Source: Okeanomitos corallinicola TIOX110 (GTDB taxonomy: Bacteria; Cyanobacteriota; Cyanobacteriia; Cyanobacteriales; Nostocaceae). Taken from it: 64,000 nt of DNA. The DNA is taken from the NCBI RefSeq assembly GCF_038050375.1, contig NZ_CP150886.1:930001-994000 (forward strand). Reading direction: 5' to 3'. Shown here one piece after another: positions 16,901-25,421 of this stretch; the stretch's first letter is position 1, and each line of letters begins with the position of its first letter. Made by a program: the position numbers and the translations under genes. The notes beneath the pieces were generated by a model. That model worked only from the letters and a program-made list of their open reading frames with translations, was not told the origin of the DNA and made no database searches.

Positions 16901-17568
16901 ATAATACGACAACTATCTTCCTTCTCCTTCACCTCATCCAAAGTTGACTTAGCTTGATTAATCTTTCTATCAAACGCAGAAACACCAGCCAACTCATCAA
17001 TAATTTCTCGACGTTCCCGTGCATTCATCGAAATAATGCTCGTCACATCACCCTGTAACACCACATTATAACCCTCTGGATAAACCCGCAGATTTTCCAA
17101 ATCCTCATGTAACTGAGTCAGAGTACAAGAAACCCCATTAATATAATAATTAGAAGTATAAGTTCCCTGAGTAGTCACCCGTAAACGTCTAGTGACACTC
17201 CACTCCGTTGGGGACTGGGAATTATTTTTTTCCGCTTCTACTTCCTCAACCACCCCCGCGTCTTCACTTTGCGTCTCTGCGTCTCTGCGTGAGATAATAT
17301 CAGAAATATCAAAAGTCACCGTCACACTAGCCTCAACAGTGGCACGTTTTTTAGCACTTTGAGTATTATTAACCAAATCCGGCAACCTTTCAGCACGCAT
17401 ACCCTTAGAACTAGAAAGTCCTAAACAGAACAGCAAAGCATCCAGAATATTTGATTTTCCCGAACCATTAGGACCAGAAATGACAGTACACCCCGGTAGC
17501 AAAGGGACAGAAGTTGTACCACCGAAGGATTTAAAATTAGTCAGTTCAACACGTTTAATATGCACCAT
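13954..17568 (-). CDS. smc: Chromosome segregation protein SMC
   Basis: 1204 aa, full length for bacterial SMC. Walker A GPNGSGKSN is at about residues 33-41, long glutamine-rich coiled coils flank a hinge near 525-690 (LCGLVVDLGKVESRYHSALE), the ABC signature SMSGGEKS is near 1105, and Walker B FYAFDEVDMFLDG near 1137. SMC dimers with ScpA and ScpB organise and segregate the chromosome. Residues about 92-118 (RRDAETQSEDAG and the acidic stretch after it) come from a dispersed repeat containing GCGTCTCTGCG, inserted in frame into the N-terminal ATPase lobe. The last 36 coding bases are duplicated at 8609-8644. The start ATG at 17568 precedes the conserved VHIKRVELTNFKSF. Confidence 0.96.
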   Translation of the reverse strand: MVHIKRVELTNFKSFGGTTSVPLLPGCTVISGPNGSGKSNILDALLFCLGLSSSKGMRAERLPDLVNNTQSAKKRATVEASVTVTFDISDIISRRDAETQSEDAGVVEEVEAEKNNSQSPTEWSVTRRLRVTTQGTYTSNYYINGVSCTLTQLHEDLENLRVYPEGYNVVLQGDVTSIISMNARERREIIDELAGVSAFDRKINQAKSTLDEVKEKEDSCRIIESELTIQRDRLYQDKLKAEKYRQLKKEFQEKQSWEAVLSWRSLQAQQDKFANDIHAGDVALGEFSTQLTNTNREIEEKNTALDVLNMRVKALGEDELLAVQSNLATQEAERKLLQRQQGEIESHLQETNKRLNQSQQEIQQYQVSLSQASQQQGLETSQVNSLRDERNTARQNLESSRQVAAGIATASEAWVQQQTALSRQVESLLQTIEPQRTEQAQLRERNSQLQELINEESQIIADLEPQLAQKKAECEQLETDFNAANKPIQDLAANLAATDQELQLQQDTQKRLLQEQRDKQRQLDKLEAQTQAQQEVQGTHASKVIIQSGLPGLCGLVVDLGKVESRYHSALETAAGARLGHIVVEDDRVAATGIELLKQKRAGRATFLPLNKIKAPKFTPDLTLRYVDGFVEYAMNLVECDRKYEEVFKYVFGNTVVFQTLEQARTQIGLYRIVTLDGELLETSGAMSGGSSNQRSTLKFATGEARESQEVVNLRTRLKDIDRVLDRCLEAITNLSARSKQLSLELTETRQGRREQELYLEQIKKEIKTLTAQLQNTRTQLSQNSEKFNHAQTRLAVLDRELPEQENQLQQLRHTLLELEASQTPSEWQEIQATIRNQEQQLQQKETDVREVEQRLQNLENQQQRLQEKIAESEARIIEYQQEQTTVSSQQVAVNSQLTELNQQITAIQVHLKQLEENLGEEKKKRDATEQELRALILHQQKIQWEIEKLQQTQAKRREDLTALKIQLQTLAPDLPNPLPEVPDKVDLEELQKELRSLGKRLQAMEPVNMLALTDYEIVEGRLQELTQKLETLEAERTELLLRIENFTTLRQTAFKEAFDAVNENFQSIFATLSDGDGFLQLENPEDPFSSGLNLVAHPKGKPVQRLASMSGGEKSLTALSFIFSLQRYRPSPFYAFDEVDMFLDGANVERLARMIKQQAEQAQFIVVSLRRPMIESAQRTIGVTQARGAYTQVLGIKLKSSDN
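17254..17294. repeat. Dispersed repeat inserted in frame in smc
   Basis: GCGTCTCTGCGTCTCTGCG with flanking bases is a low-complexity repeat of the kind found between genes in Nostocales. Here it is translated (RRDAETQSEDAG on the minus strand) within the SMC head, at a point where other SMC proteins, to my knowledge, have a short loop. Confidence 0.6.
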
Positions 17569-17689
17569 TATGGGCGCTACTTCACAATTAACCTAAAAGA
17601 ACAAGTGTATCAATTATTTTTAAATATTTGCAACTATTAAGGAATATTAGATTGATTCCAAATAGTTCCAAAAAACATAGACAAATATC

Positions 17690-17760
17690 TCATGCCTTTC
17701 ATTTGCCGGGAATAACCCCGACAGGGCGAACTACAACGCCCTCTATCCCTAGACTAAATG
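17690..17760 (-). ncRNA. Candidate omegaRNA / right-end hairpins of the TnpB element
   Basis: On the minus strand the last codons of tnpB and its stop form two successive hairpins: AGGGCG/CGCCCT with loop TTGTAGTT, then CGGG/CCCG around TTATT. In IS200/IS605-type elements the TnpB guide RNA overlaps the tnpB 3' end and is built of such hairpins, with the guide just outside the element. The exact element boundary is not visible to me, so no guide is assigned. Confidence 0.35.
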
Positions 17761-18952
17761 CTGTCGGGACTACTTTACGTAAAATATTCAAACTACCATT
17801 GACATCAGCATGAATCAATAAACCATTACCTGTTTGATAAAACTTAGTTCTGATTCTGCGACCACTAAATTTTACACTGAGCTTAGTCGAAGTGTTCACT
17901 TCTTTCGAGTCAACTTTGCCATAAGTAGGAATAGGATCTTGGTCTAAAAAAGAAGCTACAGAAGTGTAAGACTCCTCAGAAACCAATACATTTATCCCCA
18001 CTAATTTCGCTTTATAACTCAACTGCTGTACAAATCGAGTATGGGGAATACAAACAAAGTTTTGATTATTTCTACTGCCCAAATTCCCATTCTGTTTCCA
18101 CAAGGAATTTTGACCTATTACTAAAGTCCCAATCCCACACTTGACTAAATGGTTAATAATTAAGCGACTGGCTTTATGCAGATAATCATCTACTCGAAAA
18201 TTCCGTTTTTTAGTTAAACTTTGTAGTCGTTTAGAGGTCTTTTGATGTGCAGGTAGTAAAGATTGTAAATTGGCTTTTCTTTGATTATAATAACGATTAA
18301 TTGATTTGATAATCCGCCCGGAAACCAGAACTGGTATAAATCCCGGCTGGTTTGATGTTAAGGTTGCTAGATTATCTATTCCTAAATCAATCGCTGCTAT
18401 GGAATTAGGGTCTAAACCATAATCTGTTTCCTCTTTTTCATAGACAACTTCTACTACATAATGGTCAATCTTGGGGACAATTCTTACTTGATTGAGATAA
18501 CAATAGTCTACTTTTGTAGGAATGTGAATCTGTGTTTGTGACAGATGAATCAACCCAGATTTCATTTGGGGTTTACTCACTGCTTGGGCTGTGTAAACTA
18601 ATAAATGTCTGCCTTTTTCTTTGTGTTTATATTTGGGTAATTTGGGTCTGCCTAAAAATTTAGATTTATCTTCTGCATAAGCTTTAATTGCTGCAAAAAA
18701 AGATGACCAGTTGCGATGTAATCCTAATAATACTTGTTGGGCAACTTTGGCTGGTAAGGCCTGGTATGGTTCTGTCCCTTTTAATTGTTTTGCTAAACAA
18801 TTGTAGTCAAGATATTTTTGAGTAAAGATGAAACTTTGGCGAATATGGAAGTTAGCATAATTGTAGAGGTTTTTGGCAGCAAAACACAATTTATCAATCT
18901 CCTGATAATGGGGATGATTTCTTTGAATGATATGCCGCTCGACTACTTGCAT
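17699..18952 (-). CDS. tnpB: RNA-guided nuclease TnpB (IS200/IS605 OrfB family), zinc-ribbon cysteines absent
   Basis: 417 aa. RuvC residues are present: D in AAIDLGIDNLA (about 189), E in VSEESYTS (about 318) and D in IHADVNGSLNI (about 385). TnpB proteins normally carry CxxC-x(n)-CxxC between the last two; here the corresponding stretch (VASFLDQDPIPTYGK to KFYQTGNG) has no cysteines at all. That matches a known TnpB branch marked by EESYTS-ASFLD. No tnpA gene is adjacent, so this is a TnpB-only (IS1341-like) element that would need a transposase in trans. It sits downstream of smc without disturbing it. The frame is intact, so nuclease activity is plausible. Confidence 0.85.
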   Translation of the reverse strand: MQVVERHIIQRNHPHYQEIDKLCFAAKNLYNYANFHIRQSFIFTQKYLDYNCLAKQLKGTEPYQALPAKVAQQVLLGLHRNWSSFFAAIKAYAEDKSKFLGRPKLPKYKHKEKGRHLLVYTAQAVSKPQMKSGLIHLSQTQIHIPTKVDYCYLNQVRIVPKIDHYVVEVVYEKEETDYGLDPNSIAAIDLGIDNLATLTSNQPGFIPVLVSGRIIKSINRYYNQRKANLQSLLPAHQKTSKRLQSLTKKRNFRVDDYLHKASRLIINHLVKCGIGTLVIGQNSLWKQNGNLGSRNNQNFVCIPHTRFVQQLSYKAKLVGINVLVSEESYTSVASFLDQDPIPTYGKVDSKEVNTSTKLSVKFSGRRIRTKFYQTGNGLLIHADVNGSLNILRKVVPTAFSLGIEGVVVRPVGVIPGK

Positions 18953-19207
18953 ACACTAACTGGTTTCTATGAATATTCGCCCATATATACTAACATATCT
19001 TCGGGCTGATAATGCACAATTCTCGCTCATTTCCCTTTACTAGAGCAAACCTGTATAAGTGATTTTAGCTGACTTCTGTGTGATTAATGACTATAGATGA
19101 CTATATTTGTCTATAAATTCGGCGAAGTTTTACAATACATAAAAAATATATATTAACATCTTAGTGAATATAGGATTAATATTTGAATTTTGAAAAAGTT
19201 AGGTATT

Positions 19208-19286
19208 GTAGGGTGTGTTAGAACGAAGTTCGTAACGCACCAAACCCTTGATAATGGTGCGTTACGCTATCGCTAACGCACCCTAC
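19208..19286. repeat. MITE-like palindromic repeat
   Basis: 79 bp bounded by GTAGGGTGTGTTA and TAACGCACCCTAC (near-perfect inverted repeats), with internal CGTAACGCACC and GGTGCGTTACG. This GTAGGGTGCGTTA family is widely dispersed in cyanobacteria. Confidence 0.85.
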
Positions 19287-19341
19287 TGTCTGTGTTCTTC
19301 GCACATTTGTGGTTCGTTACTCTTAAAATTCTCAATTCAAG

Positions 19342-19821
19342 ATGAAACAATACTACCAAAATTTTATCATTCGTGACTGGCAACAGAGCGATCGCCAGTT
19401 AGCGGCAGCAGTAATTAGTTCAGTATTATCAGAATATGGCTTAGGATGGGAAGCTGAAGGTGCAGACAGAGATGTTTTAGAAGTTGAGGAATATTACTTA
19501 AAAACTGGCGGTGAATTTTGGGTAATTGAACACCAAAATAACATAGTAGGTACAGGTGCATATTATCCCATAGAAAGGGGAGACAACGCTGTAGAAATCA
19601 GAAAAATGTATATTTTACCCAAATTTAGAGGATTAGGATTAGGGAAATATTTATTACAAGAACTAGAAACAGCAATATTCAAACGTGGATTTAAGCAAAT
19701 TTGGATTGAGACTGCAAGTATATTAAAAGAAGCAGTCCAGCTTTATGAGACTAATGGTTATATTCCCACTATAGGAGTAGAAACCCAAAGGTGCGATCGC
19801 GTGTATATGAAAGTGAGGTGA
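19342..19821 (+). CDS. GNAT family N-acetyltransferase
   Basis: 159 aa with the GNAT fold: IRDWQQSD at the start, GTGAYYPI in the middle, then EIRKMYILPKFRGLGLGKYL where R-G-L-G-L-G-K (about residues 99-105) is the acetyl-CoA pyrophosphate loop, and LYETNGYIP near the end. The substrate is unknown. The nearest upstream element is the MITE-like repeat ending at 19286. A heptamer repeat (GGTGACA) begins right at its stop. Confidence 0.85.
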   Translation: MKQYYQNFIIRDWQQSDRQLAAAVISSVLSEYGLGWEAEGADRDVLEVEEYYLKTGGEFWVIEHQNNIVGTGAYYPIERGDNAVEIRKMYILPKFRGLGLGKYLLQELETAIFKRGFKQIWIETASILKEAVQLYETNGYIPTIGVETQRCDRVYMKVR

Positions 19822-19855
19822 CAGGGAACAGGTGACAGGTGACAGCAGGAGAGAT
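19818..19855. repeat. Heptanucleotide short tandem repeat (GGTGACA)
   Basis: Imperfect tandem GGTGACAGGGAACAGGTGAC and following units. The same heptamer in either orientation occurs at 22778-22798, 46573-46587, 51085-51118, 55246-55262 and 63717-63750. Confidence 0.85.
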
Positions 19856-19902
19856 GGGAAAATGGGGAGGATGAATAACCTAATGACTAACAAATAATAA
19901 CT

Positions 19903-20559
19903 ATGTTTAAAAATTTACTCAATCTATTACTACAAAATAACTGTCCGATTTGTCAGCACAGCACACAAAATCAAATTTGTCAATACTGTGCCAAACAACT
20001 GCAAAGCTGTCAATTACAAAACCCCAAAGCTTTATGGAAAAAGCCATTACCCGTTTTTGCTTGGGGGAGTTATGGGGGAACATTAAAGAGAGCAATTGCC
20101 GTCATGAAATATGAAAACCACCCAGAAATCGGGCGGTTATTAGGTCAGTATCTAGGAGAAATTTGGCTATTAAATTGTACATCAGAAAATAAAAAATCTG
20201 TAATTGTACCCATCCCATTACACAGTAAAAAATTAAAAGAGAGAGGTTTTAACCAAGCTGAACTCATTGCACGAGGTTTTTGTGAAACAACAGGGTTAAA
20301 ATTAAAAGCAAAAGGTTTAACCAGAATCAAAGATACTAAAGCTCAGTTTAGTGTTTCAGGTACAGAAAGAGAACAGAATTTAGCAGATGCTTTTGCTTTA
20401 GGATCGGATTTTAAACGTCCTCATCCAGATACACAAGTATTATTAGTAGATGATATTTATACAACAGGTGCAACAGTCAAATCTGCTATACACACACTTA
20501 ATCAAAATAACATTAATGTACTAGGTGTAGCTACTATAGCAGTAACAGCTAAAACATAG
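19903..20559 (+). CDS. comF: ComF family phosphoribosyltransferase-like protein
   Basis: 218 aa. The N-terminal zinc finger is CPICQHSTQNQICQYC (residues 14-29). The phosphoribosyltransferase fold follows, with IVPIPLHSKKLKERGFNQAE (about 106-125) and the PRPP-binding loop VLLVDDIYTTGATV (about 179-192). ComF proteins take part in DNA uptake and transformation in competent bacteria, and cyanobacterial ComF is needed for natural transformation. It is alone here, after a tandem-repeat spacer. Confidence 0.9.
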   Translation: MFKNLLNLLLQNNCPICQHSTQNQICQYCAKQLQSCQLQNPKALWKKPLPVFAWGSYGGTLKRAIAVMKYENHPEIGRLLGQYLGEIWLLNCTSENKKSVIVPIPLHSKKLKERGFNQAELIARGFCETTGLKLKAKGLTRIKDTKAQFSVSGTEREQNLADAFALGSDFKRPHPDTQVLLVDDIYTTGATVKSAIHTLNQNNINVLGVATIAVTAKT

Positions 20560-20616
20560 AATTAGTCCATTGTATATGGGCAAATTATAGGTAAAAAATC
20601 TATAATTGACAAAATT

Positions 20617-21129
20617 ATGACCAATGCTAGAAAAACAAAGTTTGAATTTATGAATAAAACTTTTAAGGAGAAAATCAGAAAAATTATATTAATTCCTGTA
20701 ACTATACTAACTATGAGTTTAAGTATAAGTACAGGAATTGCTCAAGAAAATAACTCTGCGGATAACAATAAAAACCTATATAAACCTATTCCCTTAAATC
20801 CCAGTGGGGAAGTTACTGATATGTTAACTATCAAAGATATTCCCACAGGTCAGGGAGGTTTTGCCCGTGATTATAGTATTAAACTAGAAAAAGGTGACAA
20901 TTTAGCTATTGATTTATCATCAGAAAACTTTGACACCATCATTACACTGTTAGCTCCTAATGGTGCAACAGTAGGAGAGAATGATGATGGACCAGACGGT
21001 ACAAGTAATTCTCTATTATTTACCCGCATTACCGAAACAGGAAATTACATTGTGCGTGTACGTTCTTTTGGAGAAACAGGAGTAGGAAATTTTAAACTCA
21101 AAGTCACAAAGTTGATACCAGTAAAATAA
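20617..21129 (+). CDS. Exported protein with a bacterial pre-peptidase C-terminal (PPC) domain
   Basis: 170 aa. A signal peptide is clear (KIILIPVTILTMSLSISTGIAQ, cleavage after the AQ region near residue 42). The mature part has the PPC beta-sandwich pattern: RDYSIKLEKGDNLAIDLSSE, FDTIITLLAPNG, NDDGPDGTSNSLL and GNYIVRVRSFG. Such domains are usually appended to secreted peptidases, but stand-alone versions are common in cyanobacteria. A second ATG at 20650 (MNKTFKEK) would give a more typical signal peptide length; neither start has a clear ribosome binding site. Confidence 0.8.
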   Translation: MTNARKTKFEFMNKTFKEKIRKIILIPVTILTMSLSISTGIAQENNSADNNKNLYKPIPLNPSGEVTDMLTIKDIPTGQGGFARDYSIKLEKGDNLAIDLSSENFDTIITLLAPNGATVGENDDGPDGTSNSLLFTRITETGNYIVRVRSFGETGVGNFKLKVTKLIPVK

Positions 21130-21136
21130 ATTTATC

Positions 21137-21166
21137 GTAGGGGGTTTAGCACTGCTAAACCCTTAC
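21137..21166. repeat. Palindromic GTAGGGGGTTTAGC hairpin repeat
   Basis: GGGTTTAGC (21142-21150) pairs with GCTAAACCC (21154-21162) across a 3-nt loop. It lies between convergent genes (PPC protein and purF) and may act as a terminator, but there is no T-run; related GTAGGGGTTTAGC elements are dispersed in cyanobacteria. Confidence 0.65.
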
Positions 21167-21188
21167 ACACGTATTTATATCATTTGAT

Positions 21189-22667
21189 CTAAACTGTGGC
21201 TTTTTCTAACATCAATTTAGAACGCTTCATCTGTTCAGGAATAGCTAAAGGATAATCACCTGTAAAACAAGCAGAACAGAAACTATTAGTATCTTCCCTG
21301 GTTGTTTCTAACATTCCTTCCCAACTTAAATAAGCAAGGGTATCAACTTCTAATAACTTGGTAATTTCCTCTACTGATTTTGTCGCAGCAATTAATTGAT
21401 CCTGAGTATCCGTATCAATACCAAAGAAACAAGGATGGGTGACAGGAGGAGAAGAAATTCTCATGTGTACTTCCGCAGCACCTGCATCACGCAAAGCTTT
21501 AACCAGTTTACGGCTAGTAGTTCCCCTGACAATGGAATCATCAATTATTACTACCCGCTTACCCAATAAAACATCTTTTAAGGGATTCAATTTCATTTTA
21601 ATTCCCGTTTCGCGCATACTTTGGGTTGGTTGAATAAATGTCCTACCGACGTAGCGATTTTTAATCAACCCTTCACCATAAGCTATTCCTGATGTTTGGG
21701 AAAAACCAATGGCCGCTGGTATGCCAGAATCAGGTACACCAAATACTAAGTCAGCTTCGATGGGTGATTCTTCTGCCAGTTTCCGGCCTAACCGCATCCG
21801 ATAGCTGTATAAAGTTTCATTATGTACTACACTATCAGGACGGGCAAAGTATATCATTTCAAAGATACATAACTTGCGTTTTGCTTCTTGATTCCAAGGG
21901 AAGGATGCTAAACCATTTTCGGTGATCCAAACTAACTCCCCTGGTTCAACATCACGCAGATATTCAGCACCAATAATATCTAACGCACAGGTTTCGGAAG
22001 CAAGTACATAACGCACAGGATTACTTTCTAAAGTACCAATAACTAAGGGACGAATGCCATTAGAATCACGTGTTCCCATCACACCATCAGGTGTACCAAT
22101 TACTAGACTAAATGCACCTTGACAGCGATGAAAAGCACGAATTGCCCCTTCTAACCATTCTGCACCAGCATTGACTTCTTCGGCGATCGCATAGGCAATC
22201 ATTTCTGAATCTGTGGTTGTGACTAAGTTAACATTAGTCTTGAGCAATTCTTCCCGTAACTGCATGGTATTGACTAAATTACCATTATGTGCCAAAGCCA
22301 AATTACCTAAACGAGTTTCCACCACAGCAGGTTGAGCATTAGCTTTGCGACTAGAACCAGTGGTAGAATAACGGGTATGACCAACCGCAATATCACCGGG
22401 TAATTCGTCTAAAATTGTTTCGCTAAATACTTGGGACACCAAACCCATATCTTTATGCTGGTGTACATACTTACCCTCAAAGGTAGCAATACCAGCAGAT
22501 TCTTGACCCCGATGTTGCAGGGCATATAATCCAAAGTATGCCATTCTGGCCACATCTTGTTCTGGGGCATAGATGCCAAAAACACCACAAGCTTCTTCTG
22601 GCTTGTCTGGACGATTTGTAATGATGTTAATAGATTGATCAGAAGTGAGAGAATGCTTGGGAATCAT
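21189..22667 (-). CDS. purF: Amidophosphoribosyltransferase PurF
   Basis: 492 aa from the ATG at 22667, the first committed enzyme of purine synthesis (glutamine + PRPP to phosphoribosylamine). After a short propeptide (PDKPEEAC) the catalytic Cys is followed by GVFGIYAPEQD; HRGQESAGI and the glutaminase segment GHTRYSTTG follow; the PRPP-binding loop is VVIIDDSIVRGTTS (about residues 360-373), and late cysteines (NSFCSACFTG) suggest an iron-sulfur cluster. The frame is open to 22781, but those extra 38 residues (PSPHLPISPSPHLP) are translated tandem repeats; AGGAG lies 11 nt before 22667. It is followed upstream (on the same strand) by purL. Confidence 0.95.
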   Translation of the reverse strand: MIPKHSLTSDQSINIITNRPDKPEEACGVFGIYAPEQDVARMAYFGLYALQHRGQESAGIATFEGKYVHQHKDMGLVSQVFSETILDELPGDIAVGHTRYSTTGSSRKANAQPAVVETRLGNLALAHNGNLVNTMQLREELLKTNVNLVTTTDSEMIAYAIAEEVNAGAEWLEGAIRAFHRCQGAFSLVIGTPDGVMGTRDSNGIRPLVIGTLESNPVRYVLASETCALDIIGAEYLRDVEPGELVWITENGLASFPWNQEAKRKLCIFEMIYFARPDSVVHNETLYSYRMRLGRKLAEESPIEADLVFGVPDSGIPAAIGFSQTSGIAYGEGLIKNRYVGRTFIQPTQSMRETGIKMKLNPLKDVLLGKRVVIIDDSIVRGTTSRKLVKALRDAGAAEVHMRISSPPVTHPCFFGIDTDTQDQLIAATKSVEEITKLLEVDTLAYLSWEGMLETTREDTNSFCSACFTGDYPLAIPEQMKRSKLMLEKATV

Positions 22668-22693
22668 GCTGGTTTTTGCTCCTGGTGGGGTGT

Positions 22694-22745
22694 CGTAAAT
22701 GGGGAGGTGGGGAGATGGGGAGATGGGGAGATGGGGAGATGGGGA
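22694..22745. repeat. Tandem repeat GGGGAGAT (upstream of purF)
   Basis: Several units of an 8-mer GGGGAGAT, in the purL-purF spacer, followed by heptamer units at 22778-22798 (CTGTCACCTGTCACC). The repeat lies directly upstream of the purF ribosome binding site and may vary between strains. Confidence 0.85.
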
Positions 22746-22917
22746 GAAATTTTTTATATTCCCTATTTCCTTTACTGTCACCTGTCACCTGTCAACTATC
22801 ACCTTCTTCCTGCCTCTTAATAAATCTTTAACCATCCAATAAAACAGTACCGTAATTTGGTCAAGGATGGAGGATGAATTGTAAATTTTCATGCTTGATC
22901 CTTGACATTTATTCTGT

Positions 22918-25263
22918 CTATGTATTGGTATAAAGAGCGAGACGTTGAGCGATCGCCTGATCGTAGACGTTACTCATATCGGCAATGCTGACTTTAATGA
23001 CTGCTTGGTTATCGGTAGTAGAAACTGTTAATCCTGTTTCTAAGTTAGCAACTATGCCTAATTTTTGCCAATTTTCTCCTAAATTTTCCTGTAAACAGGA
23101 TTCCCAAATTTCCTGATTTTCCGCATTTACAGAAACTAAAATTCTCGCACCACCTTCACCAAACAGCACTTCATCCCAGCGAGAATCATAATTTGCAGAG
23201 ATGCCTAAATTGATATCTGCCCCCAACTTACCACTTAAACAACATTCTGCCAAAGCTACCATTAAACCACCCTCAGCCGGATCATGTGCTGAACGCACCC
23301 ATCCAGAACGAATACCCTCACGACAAACCTTTTGTACATTCCGTTCCAAATCAAAATCAACTCTTGGTGGTCTACCAGCAATTGTATTGTGAATCGTTGC
23401 TAAATATTCAGAAGCACCTAATTCAACTTTAGATTTTACAGGTAAACCCAACAGGTAAATTACATCACCTTCATTTTTCCAACCCTGACCACAGATTTTA
23501 TCCAAATCCTCAATTAAACCAACCATTCCCACCACCGGAGTCGGATAAATAGGCTGAGGATTTCCCTGAGCATCAAAAGTTTCATTATACAAAGAAACAT
23601 TACCACCAGTTACAGGTGTAGAAAACTCCCCACATCCTTCACTCAAACCCCGACAAGCAGAGGCTAATTGCCAATAACCAATGGGTTTTTCTGGACTACC
23701 AAAATTGAGGTTATCCGTCACTGCCAGGGGTTCAGCACCCACACAGCTAAGATTCCGGGCAGCTTCAGCTACCACCGCCTTAGCCCCCTCATAGGGATCT
23801 AAATAAACATAACGAGAATTACAATCAACTGTAGCTGCAACACCGCTGTTATGACTGGTAACTGGGGCAGAATTTAAAGGACGTAAACGAACTACCGCCG
23901 CATCTGCTCCACCGGGTAACAAGACAGTATTATTCTGTACTTGATGGTCATATTGGCGATACACCCAACTTTTAGAAGCAATGGTAGGAGTACCGAGCAA
24001 ATTTAATAAAATATCTTGCCAAGTTTGCAACTTATTATTAACTTCAATTCCCGTAATATTACAGTTAGGCAAATTTGCAGATGTCCATTCCCAAGCTGTT
24101 TTTGCATATTCAGGAGGTTCTGCTAATAGTTCCCGTTCATACAAAGGTGTATTTTCTGCCAAAGCATCAGCGGGAATTTCGGCGGCAATTTCACCCTGAA
24201 ACAAAATTCTGACAATGGGTTCTGCAATCACAGTCCCTGCAACTACCGCTTGTAGTCCCCAACGGTGGAAAATATCAATTAATTCCTGTTCTCGTCCTTT
24301 TTGGGCCACAAACAGCATTCTTTCCTGGGATTCGGAAAGCAAATATTCATAAGGAATCATTCCGTACTCACGAGCCGGAATTTTATCTAAGTCAAATTCA
24401 ACACCTACACCACCCTTGGCGGCCATTTCCGAAGTAGAACAAGTTATACCTGCTGCACCCATATCTTGAGCCGCAACTACAGCCCCGGTTTTAAATGCTT
24501 CTAAACAGGCTTCAATTAAAGACTTCTCTAAAAATGGGTCGCCTACTTGCACCGCAGGACGGTTATCCATTGACTCATCGGTTAATTCTGCACTGGCAAA
24601 ACTCGCACCACCCATACCATCCCGTCCGGTGGTTGAACCTACATATAAAACCGGGTTGCCAATTCCTGAAGCACCGGATTTGACTATTTCTGGTGTTTCC
24701 ATTAATCCCAGTGCCATGACATTAACCAAGGGATTTCCTGAATAGGCTTTGTCAAAATAGACTTCTCCACCTACCGTGGGAACACCGACACAGTTACCAT
24801 AATGGGAAATTCCGGCTACAACGCCGTTAAATAATCTTTGGGTTTTGGGGTCATCTAAATTACCAAAGCGGAGAGAATTTAATAAAGCGATGGGACGCGC
24901 ACCCATTGTAAATATATCTCTTAATATACCTCCCACACCGGTTGCCGCACCTTGGAAGGGTTCAACAGCGGAGGGGTGGTTATGGGATTCGATTTTAAAC
25001 GCTAGTTGTAGTCCATTGCCGATATCCACAACGCCAGCATTTTCACCGGGTCCTACTAAGATGCGGGGGCCTGTGGTGGGAAACTGTTTGAGGAGGGGAC
25101 GGGAATTTTTATAGCAACAATGTTCAGACCACATTACGCCAAACATACCTAGTTCGGCTTTGTTGGGGTGACGACCTAAGCGGCGGACAATTTCGGTATA
25201 TTCTTCTGGTTTAATGCCTTCTGAGGCGATTTCTTGGGGTGAAAAGGGACTTTCGGTGGTCAT
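22918..25263 (-). CDS. purL: Phosphoribosylformylglycinamidine synthase subunit PurL
   Basis: 781 aa, the small (three-component) PurL, which works with PurS and PurQ to convert FGAR to FGAM using ATP and ammonia. Family motifs include [11 protein letters not shown] (about residues 44-54), [18 protein letters not shown] (about 92-109), [19 protein letters not shown] and AHDPAEGGL (about 662-670). Encoded upstream of purF on the same strand, with a 250-nt spacer that contains tandem repeats, so co-transcription is possible. PurS and PurQ are not in the window. Confidence 0.96.
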   Translation of the reverse strand: MTTESPFSPQEIASEGIKPEEYTEIVRRLGRHPNKAELGMFGVMWSEHCCYKNSRPLLKQFPTTGPRILVGPGENAGVVDIGNGLQLAFKIESHNHPSAVEPFQGAATGVGGILRDIFTMGARPIALLNSLRFGNLDDPKTQRLFNGVVAGISHYGNCVGVPTVGGEVYFDKAYSGNPLVNVMALGLMETPEIVKSGASGIGNPVLYVGSTTGRDGMGGASFASAELTDESMDNRPAVQVGDPFLEKSLIEACLEAFKTGAVVAAQDMGAAGITCSTSEMAAKGGVGVEFDLDKIPAREYGMIPYEYLLSESQERMLFVAQKGREQELIDIFHRWGLQAVVAGTVIAEPIVRILFQGEIAAEIPADALAENTPLYERELLAEPPEYAKTAWEWTSANLPNCNITGIEVNNKLQTWQDILLNLLGTPTIASKSWVYRQYDHQVQNNTVLLPGGADAAVVRLRPLNSAPVTSHNSGVAATVDCNSRYVYLDPYEGAKAVVAEAARNLSCVGAEPLAVTDNLNFGSPEKPIGYWQLASACRGLSEGCGEFSTPVTGGNVSLYNETFDAQGNPQPIYPTPVVGMVGLIEDLDKICGQGWKNEGDVIYLLGLPVKSKVELGASEYLATIHNTIAGRPPRVDFDLERNVQKVCREGIRSGWVRSAHDPAEGGLMVALAECCLSGKLGADINLGISANYDSRWDEVLFGEGGARILVSVNAENQEIWESCLQENLGENWQKLGIVANLETGLTVSTTDNQAVIKVSIADMSNVYDQAIAQRLALYTNT

Positions 25264-25421
25264 GACTTAAATTATGCACCAAGAGGATAGATGATTATTT
25301 TATCTGTTTACGCATCATATCTATAATTGCTACTTAAATTAAAACTTCAACTTCCTGGGCGATACTTGTAGGCTGGGGAATTGCTAAACCACAGAAATCA
25401 AGCATTAGCTGACACTAAAAA

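Larger units (their letters stand above)
17677..19114 (-). mobile_element. TnpB-only IS200/IS605-like element (approximate bounds)
   Basis: The 12-mer ATAGACAAATAT at 17677-17688 recurs inverted at 19103-19114, enclosing tnpB. IS605 elements do not need terminal inverted repeats, so these may be chance or mark an insertion site; I use them only as approximate limits. The upstream flank (18953-19114) is AT-rich with AATATTCGCCC and TTCGGGCTGATAA, which could form a left-end hairpin. Confidence 0.4.

Noticed and set aside
17677-19114. Terminal inverted repeats proving an IS element boundary
   Set aside because: Only 12 bp and AT-rich; IS200/IS605 elements do not have such repeats, so they are used only as approximate limits.
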